Of a stretch of DNA of 64,000 nucleotides, positions 35,931-44,198 are shown one piece after another. The position numbers were made by a program, and so were the translations under genes. The DNA is from Woeseia sp037968755 (GTDB lineage: Bacteria > Pseudomonadota > Gammaproteobacteria > Steroidobacterales > Woeseiaceae), in assembly GCA_037968755.1 (NCBI GenBank), contig JBBKWB010000080.1, positions 62,001 to 126,000 of the forward strand, in the 5' to 3' direction. Numbering within the stretch: position 1 is the stretch's first letter; every line of letters starts with the position of its first letter. The notes under the pieces are model-generated. The model was not told the origin of the DNA and ran no database searches. It saw nothing but the letters and a program-made list of their open reading frames with translations.

Positions 35931-36668
35931 CTACGCCAGATCACCCCATAGTGCCTGTGCAAGCGTTAGCACGCTGATGGCGGCCGTTTCGGTTCGTAGC
36001 ACTCTCGGCCCTACTGACACCGCTTGAAAACCAGCGTCCAGTGCGCGCTCCTGTTCTTTGTCGCTGAAGCCACCTTCAGGACCAATCAGAAATTCTACTG
36101 CTGTGGGTTTGATGTCGAGTCTTGTGAGGCTCGTTGTTGCTGTGGGCATCAATAGTAAGCGTGCGGTACCTTCGGCAGCTTCTTCGTTTACAAGATCATC
36201 GAATCTGCATGGCGCGTCGATTTGTGGTGGTCGGTTGCGGCCGCATTGTTCACAAGCGCTGCGACTGATGGCGGTCCAGTGACGCACACGTTTGTCGCTG
36301 CGTTCGGCGTCCAGTCTGACGACAGAAAATTCTGATAGCAGAGGAGACAGGCGGCTTACGCCCAGTTCCGTGGCTTTCTGAACGACTGTATCCATCCGAT
36401 CGCCACGCGACACGCCCTGTATCAGGCGCACGGCCAGCGGCGACTCACGGTCGCTATCGTGCCCGTCGCTTAGCGTCAGGTTCACGACTGTTTTACTGAT
36501 GTCGCTTATCTGTGCTGAATATTCGCCGCCTTCGCCATTGAATAGCAGCAGCTCGTCGCCGACGCGGCAGCGCAGTACCTTGCCGACATAGCGCGCTTGC
36601 TCATCAGTGAGGGTGACCGTCTGGCCGGTTTCCAGAGGTTGCAGGACGAAGAGGCGATGCGAAGACAT
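35931..36668 (-). CDS. rsmE: 16S rRNA m3U1498 methyltransferase RsmE
   Basis: RsmE methylates N3 of U1498 in the decoding region of 16S rRNA, using S-adenosylmethionine. The 245-aa SPOUT enzyme begins MSSHRLFVLQPL, with N-terminal PUA-like RYVGKVLRCRVGDELLLFNG and the trefoil-knot motifs EFLIGPEGGFSDKE and VGPRVLRTETAAI. I chose the ATG at 36668, which fits the family's start; a longer frame to 36794 is not needed. It is divergent from ampD, with about 110 bp between starts. Confidence 0.96.
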   Translation of the reverse strand: MSSHRLFVLQPLETGQTVTLTDEQARYVGKVLRCRVGDELLLFNGEGGEYSAQISDISKTVVNLTLSDGHDSDRESPLAVRLIQGVSRGDRMDTVVQKATELGVSRLSPLLSEFSVVRLDAERSDKRVRHWTAISRSACEQCGRNRPPQIDAPCRFDDLVNEEAAEGTARLLLMPTATTSLTRLDIKPTAVEFLIGPEGGFSDKEQERALDAGFQAVSVGPRVLRTETAAISVLTLAQALWGDLA

Positions 36669-36780
36669 AAGGGATTCCGGCAGAGTGGCCGGGTTATTAG
36701 GCCGCTGCCGGAATTCGATGTCAAAGCGTTGCGTGATCGTTATCATACCGGGCAATGCAGAGGAGCTCGCAACGCGATCG

Positions 36781-37374
36781 ATGCCAATGACCACGACCTA
36801 TACTATCAATGTGCATGACGGCCTGATTCAACCCGCGATCCAGTGTGCATCGCCCAATCAGGATGAACGACCGAATGGCTGTTGCCCGGAGTTGCTGGTA
36901 TTGCATGGCATCAGTTTGCCGCCAGGCGAGTACGGCGGTCCGCATATCGAACAGCTGTTTACGAATCGACTGGATCCGGCGGAACATCCCTACTTCGCTG
37001 AAGTTCATGAGATGCGCGTATCCGCACATCTGTTGTTACGCCGCGACGGCAGTTTGATTCAATTCGTGCCGTTTAGCCGGCGGGCCTGGCATGCGGGATT
37101 GTCATCGTTTCGCGGCCGCGATTGCTGCAATGACTATTCGATTGGCATCGAGCTGGAAGGGGTTGACGACTTGCCCTACAGCGATCAGCAATACCTGCAT
37201 TTGGCGCCAGTAATCAGTGCCTTGCGTGACGCCTACCCGGCCCTGGACACGCGCTCCATCGCGGGTCATTGCGACATTGCGCCGGGCAGAAAAGACGATC
37301 CCGGTCCTGCTTTCGACTGGCTGCGATTGTATGATGCGCTAAGCGACAGTCAGGAATCCCAAACCTCATCATGA
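36781..37374 (+). CDS. ampD: 1,6-anhydro-N-acetylmuramyl-L-alanine amidase AmpD
   Basis: AmpD is a cytosolic zinc amidase that strips peptide from recycled anhydro-muropeptides, and thereby keeps ampC beta-lactamase inducers low. The 197 residues show the zinc histidine in LLVLHGISLPPGEYGG, catalytic Glu in YSIGIELEGVDD, and GHCDIAPGRKDDPGPAFDW with the second His and the Asp ligand. The ATG at 36781 or 36787 is the start; neither has a good ribosome site. It overlaps ampE by four bases. Confidence 0.94.
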   Translation: MPMTTTYTINVHDGLIQPAIQCASPNQDERPNGCCPELLVLHGISLPPGEYGGPHIEQLFTNRLDPAEHPYFAEVHEMRVSAHLLLRRDGSLIQFVPFSRRAWHAGLSSFRGRDCCNDYSIGIELEGVDDLPYSDQQYLHLAPVISALRDAYPALDTRSIAGHCDIAPGRKDDPGPAFDWLRLYDALSDSQESQTSS

Positions 37375-38324
37375 ATCTGATAGCTCTGCTTATCGGGCTG
37401 GTGGTCGAAAGACTCGCAACCCAACTTTTTCATTTGCGCGAGCTGCGCTGGTTTGATCGCGTCATCGATGCCGGTTGCGACCAGGTTGAACGAATTGGCA
37501 ACTGGCCCGCGATCATTCCTGTCGTATTCCTTGCCTTGCTGCTCGTGTCGCCGGTATTTGTTCTTACCTATTTGCTGGGCGATGCTCTGCTCGGCTTTCC
37601 TTATCTTTTCCTGGCGATCGTTGTCTTGTTTTTTTCGTTGGGCCCGAATGACATCGGCGAAGACGTTGATGACTATTGTTCTGCAATCGAATCAGATGAT
37701 CCGGAAAAAATTCGTATAAGCGCGAAGGCGCTGCTTGAGAAAGATGTGCCTGAAGACGGCTGGACTCGCATCAAAAAGGTTGAGGAGGCCGTTTTCGTGC
37801 AAGCCAACAATCGGCTGTTCGCGGTTATTTTCTGGTTCGTATTGCTGGGGCCGCTGGGCGCCTGGGGTTATCGGGTTACTGATCTGATCAGGCGACGTGC
37901 CGTGTTCTCAGCCAGTCGTGCCGCAGAGGCAGAAGCGGAGGGCAAGGATGAAGACGAGGACGAGGACGAAACATTTGGTAGTGCGCAGCGCATCGCCGAG
38001 GCCAGCACTTCCCTGCACAGCTGGCTTGCCTGGATACCGGCTCGGCTGACTGCACTCGGTTATGCCCTCGCAGGTAGTTTCGACGGCGCGCTGGCCGCCT
38101 GGCGGAGCACGCCAGAGCCTTTGCCGGCCACAACCGGCGAGCATAACGAGAACCTGCTGGCCCGGGTTGGCACCGCGGCCCTGGCGCTGCCAGAAATCGA
38201 CGACGAAAGCGAAGCGGCGCGGGGCATCCGTGGCGCGGCGACCGCCAACAGCCTGGTATTCCGACTGTTGTTCTTGTGGGCACTCATCATTGCCGGCATG
38301 ACTTTATATGGCTGGTCGGTCTGA
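37371..38324 (+). CDS. ampE: AmpE family inner-membrane protein
   Basis: AmpE is an integral membrane protein encoded with AmpD and named for a regulatory role in beta-lactamase induction; its activity is unknown. The 317 residues show hydrophobic helices near 40-60, 65-85, 140-160 and 290-310, the N-terminal ERLATQLFHLRELRWFD and FLAIVVLFFSLGPNDI typical of the family, and an acidic patch (EGKDEDEDEDE). The start overlaps ampD as ATGA. Confidence 0.92.
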   Translation: MNLIALLIGLVVERLATQLFHLRELRWFDRVIDAGCDQVERIGNWPAIIPVVFLALLLVSPVFVLTYLLGDALLGFPYLFLAIVVLFFSLGPNDIGEDVDDYCSAIESDDPEKIRISAKALLEKDVPEDGWTRIKKVEEAVFVQANNRLFAVIFWFVLLGPLGAWGYRVTDLIRRRAVFSASRAAEAEAEGKDEDEDEDETFGSAQRIAEASTSLHSWLAWIPARLTALGYALAGSFDGALAAWRSTPEPLPATTGEHNENLLARVGTAALALPEIDDESEAARGIRGAATANSLVFRLLFLWALIIAGMTLYGWSV

Positions 38325-38330
38325 CCAGCA

Positions 38331-39197
38331 GTGCGCATTGCTGCCTTAATGCTGCTTGTGTGGCTGTTGGGCGCATGCTCCCCGAAGCATCCTGCAACGC
38401 CGACGCCAGCTGATATTCCGCAACGCATCGTAACGCTTGCGCCGCACCTCGCTGAATTGGTGTTTGCCGCGGGTGCCGGTGATCTGCTCGTCGGTGTCAG
38501 CGCATTCAGTAATTATCCGGCGGCCGTTCGTTCTTTGCCGGTAATCGGCGATGCTTTCATGCTCGATCAGGAGCAGCTCGCCGTACTGCAGCCGGACTTG
38601 TTGCTGGTTTGGGAAAGCGGCACCCCGGTACACGTAGTCGATGAATTGCGTGCCCGCGGGCATCGTGTGGAAGTGCTCAGAACGCAGGGCTTGCAAGATG
38701 TGACGGCAGCATTGCAAAAGATTGGTAGGTTGACAGCCAATGAAGCCACAGCGAATGTCGCAGCGCGCCAATTTCAGGATGGCATAGCGGCGCTGGAACA
38801 AGAGTGGTCGAATGCGGAGAACATTCGTGTGTTCTACCAGGTGTCCGGACGGCCGCTGTATACCGTTAACGGCAAGCACTACGTCAGCGAGTTGATTTCG
38901 CTATGCGGGGGCAGCAATATTTTTGCCGACCTCGGCGATCTGGCGCCGCTGGTTTCGGAAGAAGCGGTGCTCAACCGTGATCCGGAAATCCTCCTGGCTG
39001 CGGATACCGGCGATGCCACTACCTTTGCGCAGTGGTCGCACTGGCCGTCGCTGAGCGCCAACCGTCTGGCGAATCATTCGCTGGTTTCTGCCGACGAGAT
39101 AGGCCGCCCAACGCCGCGCTTGTTACAAGCGGGCGAGCAGGTTTGCCAACGTTTGGCCGAGGGACGGCTACGGCGTGCCGAGCAGGCGCAACGATGA
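38331..39197 (+). CDS. btuF: Cobalamin-binding periplasmic lipoprotein BtuF
   Basis: BtuF delivers vitamin B12 from the periplasm to the BtuCD importer. The signal peptide ends in the lipobox LLGAC (Cys16), making it a lipoprotein unlike soluble E. coli BtuF. The TroA-type fold shows RIVTLAPHLAELVFAAGAG, LLVGVSAFSNYP, VIGDAFMLDQEQLAVLQPDL and CGGSNIFADL. It lies six bp after ampE, so it may ride on that transcript. Four bases overlap the GNAT gene. ATPase and permease are encoded elsewhere in this window. Confidence 0.9.
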   Translation: MRIAALMLLVWLLGACSPKHPATPTPADIPQRIVTLAPHLAELVFAAGAGDLLVGVSAFSNYPAAVRSLPVIGDAFMLDQEQLAVLQPDLLLVWESGTPVHVVDELRARGHRVEVLRTQGLQDVTAALQKIGRLTANEATANVAARQFQDGIAALEQEWSNAENIRVFYQVSGRPLYTVNGKHYVSELISLCGGSNIFADLGDLAPLVSEEAVLNRDPEILLAADTGDATTFAQWSHWPSLSANRLANHSLVSADEIGRPTPRLLQAGEQVCQRLAEGRLRRAEQAQR

Positions 39198-39631
39198 ATA
39201 TGCAGATCGAACGCGCAACGCCTGCGGACTGGATGTCCGTCAAAACAATGCTGGTTGACGCCGGGTTGCCGACAACTGATCTTGGCGGCGACGATATGAA
39301 CGATTTCCTGCTTGCGCACAGCGCGTCGGGACTGGTTGGTGCGATCGCCTTGCAGTGGGCAGGGCAGGTGGGACTGTTACGTTCCCTGGTCGTTGCAGAG
39401 ATGGCGCGCGGCCAGGGCCTGGGCACCCGACTGGTCGGCGCACTTGAGGCGCGGGCACGCGCTCTGGGTGTTGCCGAGCTCTGGTTACTGACAAACGACG
39501 CAGGGCCGTTTTTCGCGCAGCACGGTTATCGGCTACGGCCACGCTGCGATGTACCGGCAACGATCAGCGCAAGCGAAGAATTCCGCAGCTTGTGTCCGGA
39601 TACCGCGGAGCTTTACAGCAAAACGATTTAG
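39194..39631 (+). CDS. GNAT acetyltransferase resembling ArsN2
   Basis: A 145-aa GCN5-type N-acetyltransferase that moves an acetyl group from acetyl-CoA. The pattern closely follows proteins annotated as arsenic-resistance ArsN2: AGLPTTDLGGDDMNDFLLA, VGLLRSLVVAEMARGQGLGTRLV (acetyl-CoA loop QGLGTR), VAELWLLTNDAGPFFAQHGY. There are no other ars genes here, so the substrate is uncertain. The ATG at 39194 overlaps the btuF stop (ATGA). Its own stop overlaps the convergent adenosyltransferase gene by four bases. Confidence 0.8.
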   Translation: MNMQIERATPADWMSVKTMLVDAGLPTTDLGGDDMNDFLLAHSASGLVGAIALQWAGQVGLLRSLVVAEMARGQGLGTRLVGALEARARALGVAELWLLTNDAGPFFAQHGYRLRPRCDVPATISASEEFRSLCPDTAELYSKTI

Positions 39632-40188
39632 TCGGCGGTTCCCCGGCTTCTGTTCCAGGTCACTTCTTGTCCGGACTCTGCGCGCGCAAGCTGGCGCGCA
39701 ATCACGAACAGCAGATCCGAGAGCCGGTTCAGGTAACGCAATACTTCCGCACGCACTGTCTCTTCGCGTTGCAGGCTTTGCACGCGGCGTTCCGCGCGCC
39801 GGACCACGGTACGGGCGAGGTGACAAGCCGCTGCGGCACGGCCACCGCCGGGGAGAATGAATTCCTTGAGCATAGGCAGGTTTTCATTAAAGCCGTCCAG
39901 CTCAGTTTCCAGGCGCGTGACAAAGGCGTCTTCGATGGCACTGTGGCCAGGAATACAGAGTTCGCCGCCGAGATCGAATAAATCGTGCTGTACTGTAAGC
40001 AGGCAGGCTCGAATGTCATCGCCGACACTGTCCTCGGCGAGTATCACCCCGATTGCGCTATTGGCCTCATCCACTGTTCCGTACGCCTCGACGCGCAAGC
40101 TGTCTTTGGCGACGCGGCTACCATCGCCAAGACCGGTGCTGCCATCGTCTCCGGTACGGGTGTAGATTTTGCTCAGTCGGTGCCCCAT
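39628..40188 (-). CDS. pduO: PduO-type ATP:cob(I)alamin adenosyltransferase
   Basis: This enzyme moves the 5'-deoxyadenosyl group of ATP to cob(I)alamin to make coenzyme B12. At 186 residues it is the single-domain PduO/MMAB type: IYTRTGDDGSTGLGDGSRV is the ATP-binding N-terminus, followed by VEAYGTVDEANSAIGV, LGGELCIPG and CHLARTVVRRAERRV, then LNRLSDLLFVIAR. It is five bp downstream of btuB on the same strand, hence under the same B12 riboswitch. Confidence 0.95.
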   Translation of the reverse strand: MGHRLSKIYTRTGDDGSTGLGDGSRVAKDSLRVEAYGTVDEANSAIGVILAEDSVGDDIRACLLTVQHDLFDLGGELCIPGHSAIEDAFVTRLETELDGFNENLPMLKEFILPGGGRAAAACHLARTVVRRAERRVQSLQREETVRAEVLRYLNRLSDLLFVIARQLARAESGQEVTWNRSRGTAD

Positions 40189-40193
40189 ATCTG

Positions 40194-41951
40194 TTACCGC
40201 CAGCGATACTTCAGTTCAACAAAGGCACCACGTTCGCTCATTCGATATGGCGCCGCCGTTTGATAGTTCTTGTCCAGCAGGTTTTCAATGCGCAAATTCG
40301 CCTGCCAGTGCTGCGCGATTGTAAACTGTCCGCTCAGATTCAGCAGCACATATCCCGGCAGTGTTTCAGCAAGGTCTTCGCGGTCACCGCTGGCCAACAA
40401 GGACATTCCCAGTGCGTGTTCGCCGATACGGCGGCGCAGGTTGACAGTCATACTGCGTGTCGGACGGCGTAGCAGGCGACTGCCATCCGCCGCATTCTCG
40501 GCGCTTTGCGCAATGACATCAGTACGTAGTTCGTACAATTCGCCGGCATAGGTCCAGCCGAGTTGCGCGCCGCGCAGTTCCACCTTGCTGATGTTCTGCA
40601 GCGTGAACGAGCTGAATTCAAACTCGATCAGATCCTCGATATCGTTCTGATAAATCTCAAGGCGCAAGGTCTGCGTGGGCGTTGCGGCAAATTGCATGCC
40701 CAATTGAATCTCGTCCGACACTTCGGGCCGCAAACTGACGTTTCCGCCAAAGCCGAACCTGTCCGTTGCATCCGGTGCGCGAAACGCGTGTCCGAGACCG
40801 GCTGTAAGCGAGAGATCATCGCTGACATCGAAAGCGTATTCGGCATTCCAGGTGAATTCGTTGCCGAACGTATCGTGATCCGTATACCGTCCGGCTAGAA
40901 ACATGCGGTGCTGGCCAAGCGAGATGCTGTCATGCAGGAACAGCGCTCGCGTGTCCGTTTCTTCATTGAAGCCGCTGCCAAAAGACAGCGCTTCGGCGGT
41001 TTCACTCGTGGCGTAGAAACCGGCAGCAAGATTGTGATTGGCGAGCTGCGTCGTGTACTGCCAGTCCAGCGCCAGCCGCTTTGACTCGACGAAATCTTCC
41101 GCCTGGTTTTGCGAGATGTCGTCTACGGACTGGCTCAGGGTCAACTTGCTGCTGCCGTTTTCGCCAACCGGATTGACTAACTCGAGCGCACTGGTTTCAT
41201 TGCGGTAGTCCTGGTCAAGCGGCGACAGGAAGAAATCGAGATACTCGCTGCTGCCGGACGCGCGCCAGTGGCGTGCGCTTAGGGTCGCATTGCCGAACCG
41301 CCGGCTCGCGTAGAGATTGGCGCTGAAGTTGTCGTAGCCGCGCTTGATCGGGCTGTCCGTGCGAATTGCATAGCCGTCGGTATCTTGCATGTTGATGGTA
41401 GCGCCATATTCGCCATTCGTTGTGCCTTGCCCGAAGCTCGCGTACGCCGTGCGGGTTGCAAAGCTGCCACTGCCAACGCCCGCTTCTGCATAGCCGTTGC
41501 CGGGCTGCCGGGTGATGATGTTGATCACTCCGCCGATCGCATCGGTGCCATACAATGATGAGCGCGCGCCCTTGACGATTTCGATGCGTTCAATAACCTC
41601 TGGCGCAATATTCTGCAGCGCGGCACCGCCGATCGTGCCCGGGTTAACCCGAACGCCATCAATCAATACCAGCGTGTGATTGCTTTCTGTGCCGCGCATG
41701 AAAACGGACGTTGGTTGGCCGGGTCCGCCATTGCGGCCAATGTCCAGACCAGCTTCAAAACGCAACAGCTCAGAGAGATCACTGGCACCGGCCAGTTCGA
41801 TCTGCTCCCGGTTAATAACGATGACCGGTACGATCAGGTCTTTGAGCGCGCTTTCACTGCGAGTTGCCGTTACAACGATGACGTCGTCCACTGCTGCAGC
41901 GATAGATGGCAGCAGGCATGCCGCCGCGAATAAAGGTCGAAGGTGTCTCAT
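40194..41951 (-). CDS. btuB: TonB-dependent vitamin B12 receptor BtuB
   Basis: BtuB is the 22-stranded outer-membrane barrel that imports cobalamin with TonB energy. The 585-aa protein has a signal peptide (MRHLRPLFAAACLLPSIAAA), a TonB box near DDVIVVTATRSES, a plug domain (ELLRFEAGLDIGRNGGPGQ, VFMRGTESNHTLVLIDGVRV, SSLYGTDAIGGVINII) and a barrel closing with the ELKYRWR strand. I start at the ATG 41951 (AAGGGGACT upstream); the longer frame to 42074 runs into the riboswitch leader. The riboswitch makes substrate assignment strong. pduO is co-transcribed. Confidence 0.96.
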   Translation of the reverse strand: MRHLRPLFAAACLLPSIAAAVDDVIVVTATRSESALKDLIVPVIVINREQIELAGASDLSELLRFEAGLDIGRNGGPGQPTSVFMRGTESNHTLVLIDGVRVNPGTIGGAALQNIAPEVIERIEIVKGARSSLYGTDAIGGVINIITRQPGNGYAEAGVGSGSFATRTAYASFGQGTTNGEYGATINMQDTDGYAIRTDSPIKRGYDNFSANLYASRRFGNATLSARHWRASGSSEYLDFFLSPLDQDYRNETSALELVNPVGENGSSKLTLSQSVDDISQNQAEDFVESKRLALDWQYTTQLANHNLAAGFYATSETAEALSFGSGFNEETDTRALFLHDSISLGQHRMFLAGRYTDHDTFGNEFTWNAEYAFDVSDDLSLTAGLGHAFRAPDATDRFGFGGNVSLRPEVSDEIQLGMQFAATPTQTLRLEIYQNDIEDLIEFEFSSFTLQNISKVELRGAQLGWTYAGELYELRTDVIAQSAENAADGSRLLRRPTRSMTVNLRRRIGEHALGMSLLASGDREDLAETLPGYVLLNLSGQFTIAQHWQANLRIENLLDKNYQTAAPYRMSERGAFVELKYRWR

Positions 41952-41962
41952 GTAGTCCCCTT

Positions 41963-41979
41963 GCATGCCGCCCGCATGC
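41963..41979 (-). promoter_or_regulatory. Hairpin abutting the btuB ribosome site
   Basis: GCATGC, CGCCC, GCATGC forms a 6-bp stem directly against the AAGGGG ribosome site. It may belong to the riboswitch expression platform, controlling translation initiation; that role is inferred. Confidence 0.45.
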
Positions 41980-42069
41980 GTTGTCGATTGCTGTTGAGCG
42001 ATAACGCGAGGGGAGGGGGAGGAATGCCTGCGGCACGCCCGAACCGTCGCCCGCCGCGCCGTTCGCATG

Positions 42070-42289
42070 TTCATCGGGCCGGTCTCCGGGCTGACGAGCG
42101 GCTAGTGCCGGTCCGTAGCGCCTTCCCACGAAACATTGCATCGTTTGATGCTGTTTCGCAGTGGCTCCGTCGCGCTGTGCGGCGGGGGCTGCGGATTAAC
42201 TCGATCACCGTTGCGGGGGCAGCGCCGGTATTGGAAGTATGTCTTCCGCACCGGCTTCCCGTTCACCCGGAACAATGCCATTCCGGGTT
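42070..42289 (-). promoter_or_regulatory. Cobalamin riboswitch (adenosylcobalamin type)
   Basis: Read on the minus strand the conserved elements appear in order: GGGAAGCCGGTGCGG, CTGCCCCCGCAACGGTGA, GCCACTG (the B12 box), TTTCGTGGGAAGGC, and finally AGCCCGGAGACCGGCC at 42077-42092. Upstream, ACCCGGAA / TTCCGGGT form the peripheral helix. The aptamer ends roughly 120 nt before the btuB start and should repress btuB-pduO when B12 is plentiful. A run of pyrimidines lies between aptamer and gene but I see no clean terminator, so translation control is likely. Confidence 0.95.
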
Positions 42290-42532
42290 CACCTGATGAG
42301 CGGCGAACCTTAGGTGCTGGTCTCGGTTCCTGTCAAGCAATGGTCCTGTATCCGCAATCGCCGCCATGCTTGCCCGTCCGCAGCCGCAATGTCCGCCGCC
42401 GGGAACTGCGCATTGCCCGCCGTAGGTGTTCCTCTCGCGACGAGATGCACGCGTCGGCAACCGTCTGTCGCTGCGATTCTTGAGTCTTCGCGGTGCGCCA
42501 GCCATAGTGTCGACATTCTGCAAGGAGGCTAT

Positions 42533-43327
42533 GTGAACAAGACCCAGGCACCCGCGCCGTCGCGCGAGCTCAGTGTAGCGTTGGAAGCGGCCAGTGCCGC
42601 TGCCGAGCTAAGCAGGCAGTACTTCAATGGCAATTTTACGGTACGCACCAAAGCGGACCGCACGCCCGTGACCCAGGCAGATGTTGAGTGCGAGCAGCGC
42701 ATACGGGAAATCATTCTGGGCGCATTTCCGGACCACGGCTTTTACGGCGAGGAGACCGGCACTACCCAATCCGGGGGACGGTACCTCTGGCTGGTCGACC
42801 CTATTGATGGCACCAAGGGATTCGTTCGCCAGTATCCGTTCTTCTCAACGCAGATTGCCCTGCTATGCGACGGTGAACTGGTACTCGGTGTTTCCAGCGG
42901 CACAATGTTTAACGAACTGGCGTACGCCGAAAGAGGCAAAGGGGCCTGGTTGAATGACAAGCCTCTGCACGTAAGCGATATCGCCGAGTTGGATCGGGCC
43001 GCCGTGTCCGCAGGCAATTTGAAGTCGCTGGCGGCCAGTGAAGGCTGGGGGGCATATGGCAAAGTGGTTGCTACCGCGGATCGTATTCGCGGCTACGGAG
43101 ATTTCTACCACTACCACTTGCTGGCCAGTGGCAAGATCGAGGCGGTTATCGAGTCAGACGTTAATATTCTCGATATTGCAGCGCTGGCGGTCATCGTGAC
43201 CGAGGCGGGCGGCGTATTCACTGATCTCAATGGCAAGTCGCCGACACTGGAGACCCGCTCGGTCCTCGCAAGTAACAAGGCATTGCATGCGTCGTTGCTG
43301 GCGAGTTTAAGCGGCTATTGCGACTGA
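42533..43327 (+). CDS. Inositol-monophosphatase-family phosphatase, HisN-like
   Basis: A Mg-dependent sugar or amino-alcohol phosphatase of 264 residues. Metal and active-site motifs: ADRTPVTQADVECEQ, FYGEETG (Glu ligand), WLVDPIDGTKGFVR (DPIDGT core), and NILDIAALAVIVTEAGG. The last motif has no tryptophan before the Asp and resembles the histidinol-phosphatase (HisN) branch more than CysQ or SuhB. The GTG at 42533 follows a perfect AAGGAGG; the open frame back to 42314 is antisense to the riboswitch leader and not coding. It stands alone between two leftward genes. Confidence 0.88.
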   Translation: MNKTQAPAPSRELSVALEAASAAAELSRQYFNGNFTVRTKADRTPVTQADVECEQRIREIILGAFPDHGFYGEETGTTQSGGRYLWLVDPIDGTKGFVRQYPFFSTQIALLCDGELVLGVSSGTMFNELAYAERGKGAWLNDKPLHVSDIAELDRAAVSAGNLKSLAASEGWGAYGKVVATADRIRGYGDFYHYHLLASGKIEAVIESDVNILDIAALAVIVTEAGGVFTDLNGKSPTLETRSVLASNKALHASLLASLSGYCD

Positions 43328-43353
43328 ACCAATATCAATTCTGCGTCGTACAG

Positions 43354-44148
43354 TCAGCGCGTATCGCTACCACTTGCAATGAACAGTGAATGTCCGCGCC
43401 ATGGCACAGCTTCCATCGGCGTGGAATACAGTCTACTCAGGGTGTCAGCTTCCAGTATTTCTCGGGTCGGGCCCATTTGCCAGCGGCCGTCGCCGAACAA
43501 GAGCAGGCATGACGTCGCGTAGCGGGCTGCGAGATTGGCGTCGTGCAAACTCGCTACGACAGTAGCGCCTGCACGGGCTTTCTCAGCAAACACGTTCAGG
43601 ACATCCAGTTGGTGCTGCGGATCCAGGTGGTTGGTCGGCTCGTCCAGCAAGTACACTTTTGGTGATTGCGCCAGGACCTGGGCGATCGCCAGGCGTCGCC
43701 GCTCGCCTCCCGACAGGGTCGCCACATCACGAGCTCGGAGCTCGTGCAAGTCCATGAGCCGCAGACAATCATTGGCGATCTGCCGATCAGCGCTGTTTTC
43801 CCATTGCCAACGCGGAACATGCGGATGCCGACCGGACAGCGCCGTGTCGAAAACGGTGGCGGGAAACGCGTCGTCAGAGTGTTGCGGTAACAATGCGAGG
43901 TACCGGGCAACGTCCTTGCGAGACTGCTCGGCAAGCCCACTGGAAAAGAGCGACACTGAACCGCTGCCTGGTTGCCGCAAGCCTGCAAGCGTATGCAGGC
44001 ACAGCGATTTGCCTGCGCCGTTCTGGCCAAGAATCGCAAGAAACTCGCCTTCTGCGAGTGCGAAATTCAAGTCGTCTACAAGTCGCCGCCTGGGCACACT
44101 GACACCGAGAGATTCGCAGGAAAGCGTTGCTGTGGATTGCGCCGACAT
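43354..44148 (-). CDS. btuD: BtuD/FecE-type ABC ATP-binding protein
   Basis: A 264-aa ATPase of the iron-siderophore/cobalamin import family: Walker A GQNGAGKSL, QQ-loop LLPQHSDDAFPATV, signature LSGGERRRLAIAQVL, Walker B VYLLDEPTNHLD and switch SLHDANLAARYAT. No permease adjoins it. The lone FecCD-type permease at 60603-61589 and BtuF at 38331 are the natural partners, which is why I favour BtuD, but a siderophore role cannot be excluded. It sits 26 bp from the convergent phosphatase gene. Confidence 0.82.
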   Translation of the reverse strand: MSAQSTATLSCESLGVSVPRRRLVDDLNFALAEGEFLAILGQNGAGKSLCLHTLAGLRQPGSGSVSLFSSGLAEQSRKDVARYLALLPQHSDDAFPATVFDTALSGRHPHVPRWQWENSADRQIANDCLRLMDLHELRARDVATLSGGERRRLAIAQVLAQSPKVYLLDEPTNHLDPQHQLDVLNVFAEKARAGATVVASLHDANLAARYATSCLLLFGDGRWQMGPTREILEADTLSRLYSTPMEAVPWRGHSLFIASGSDTR

Positions 44149-44198
44149 GTTGCAGAGGCTAACGACATTGCCTCGTTACCGCCAGCGAGATCAGCGAA

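Noticed and set aside
36607..36780. Upstream extension of the ampD frame
   Set aside because: Overlaps the divergent rsmE start and has no AmpD similarity.
42650..42660. AAAGCGGACCG, matching part of the repeat loop
   Set aside because: It lies in the phosphatase gene encoding the conserved KADRTP stretch and has no palindromic arms; chance match.
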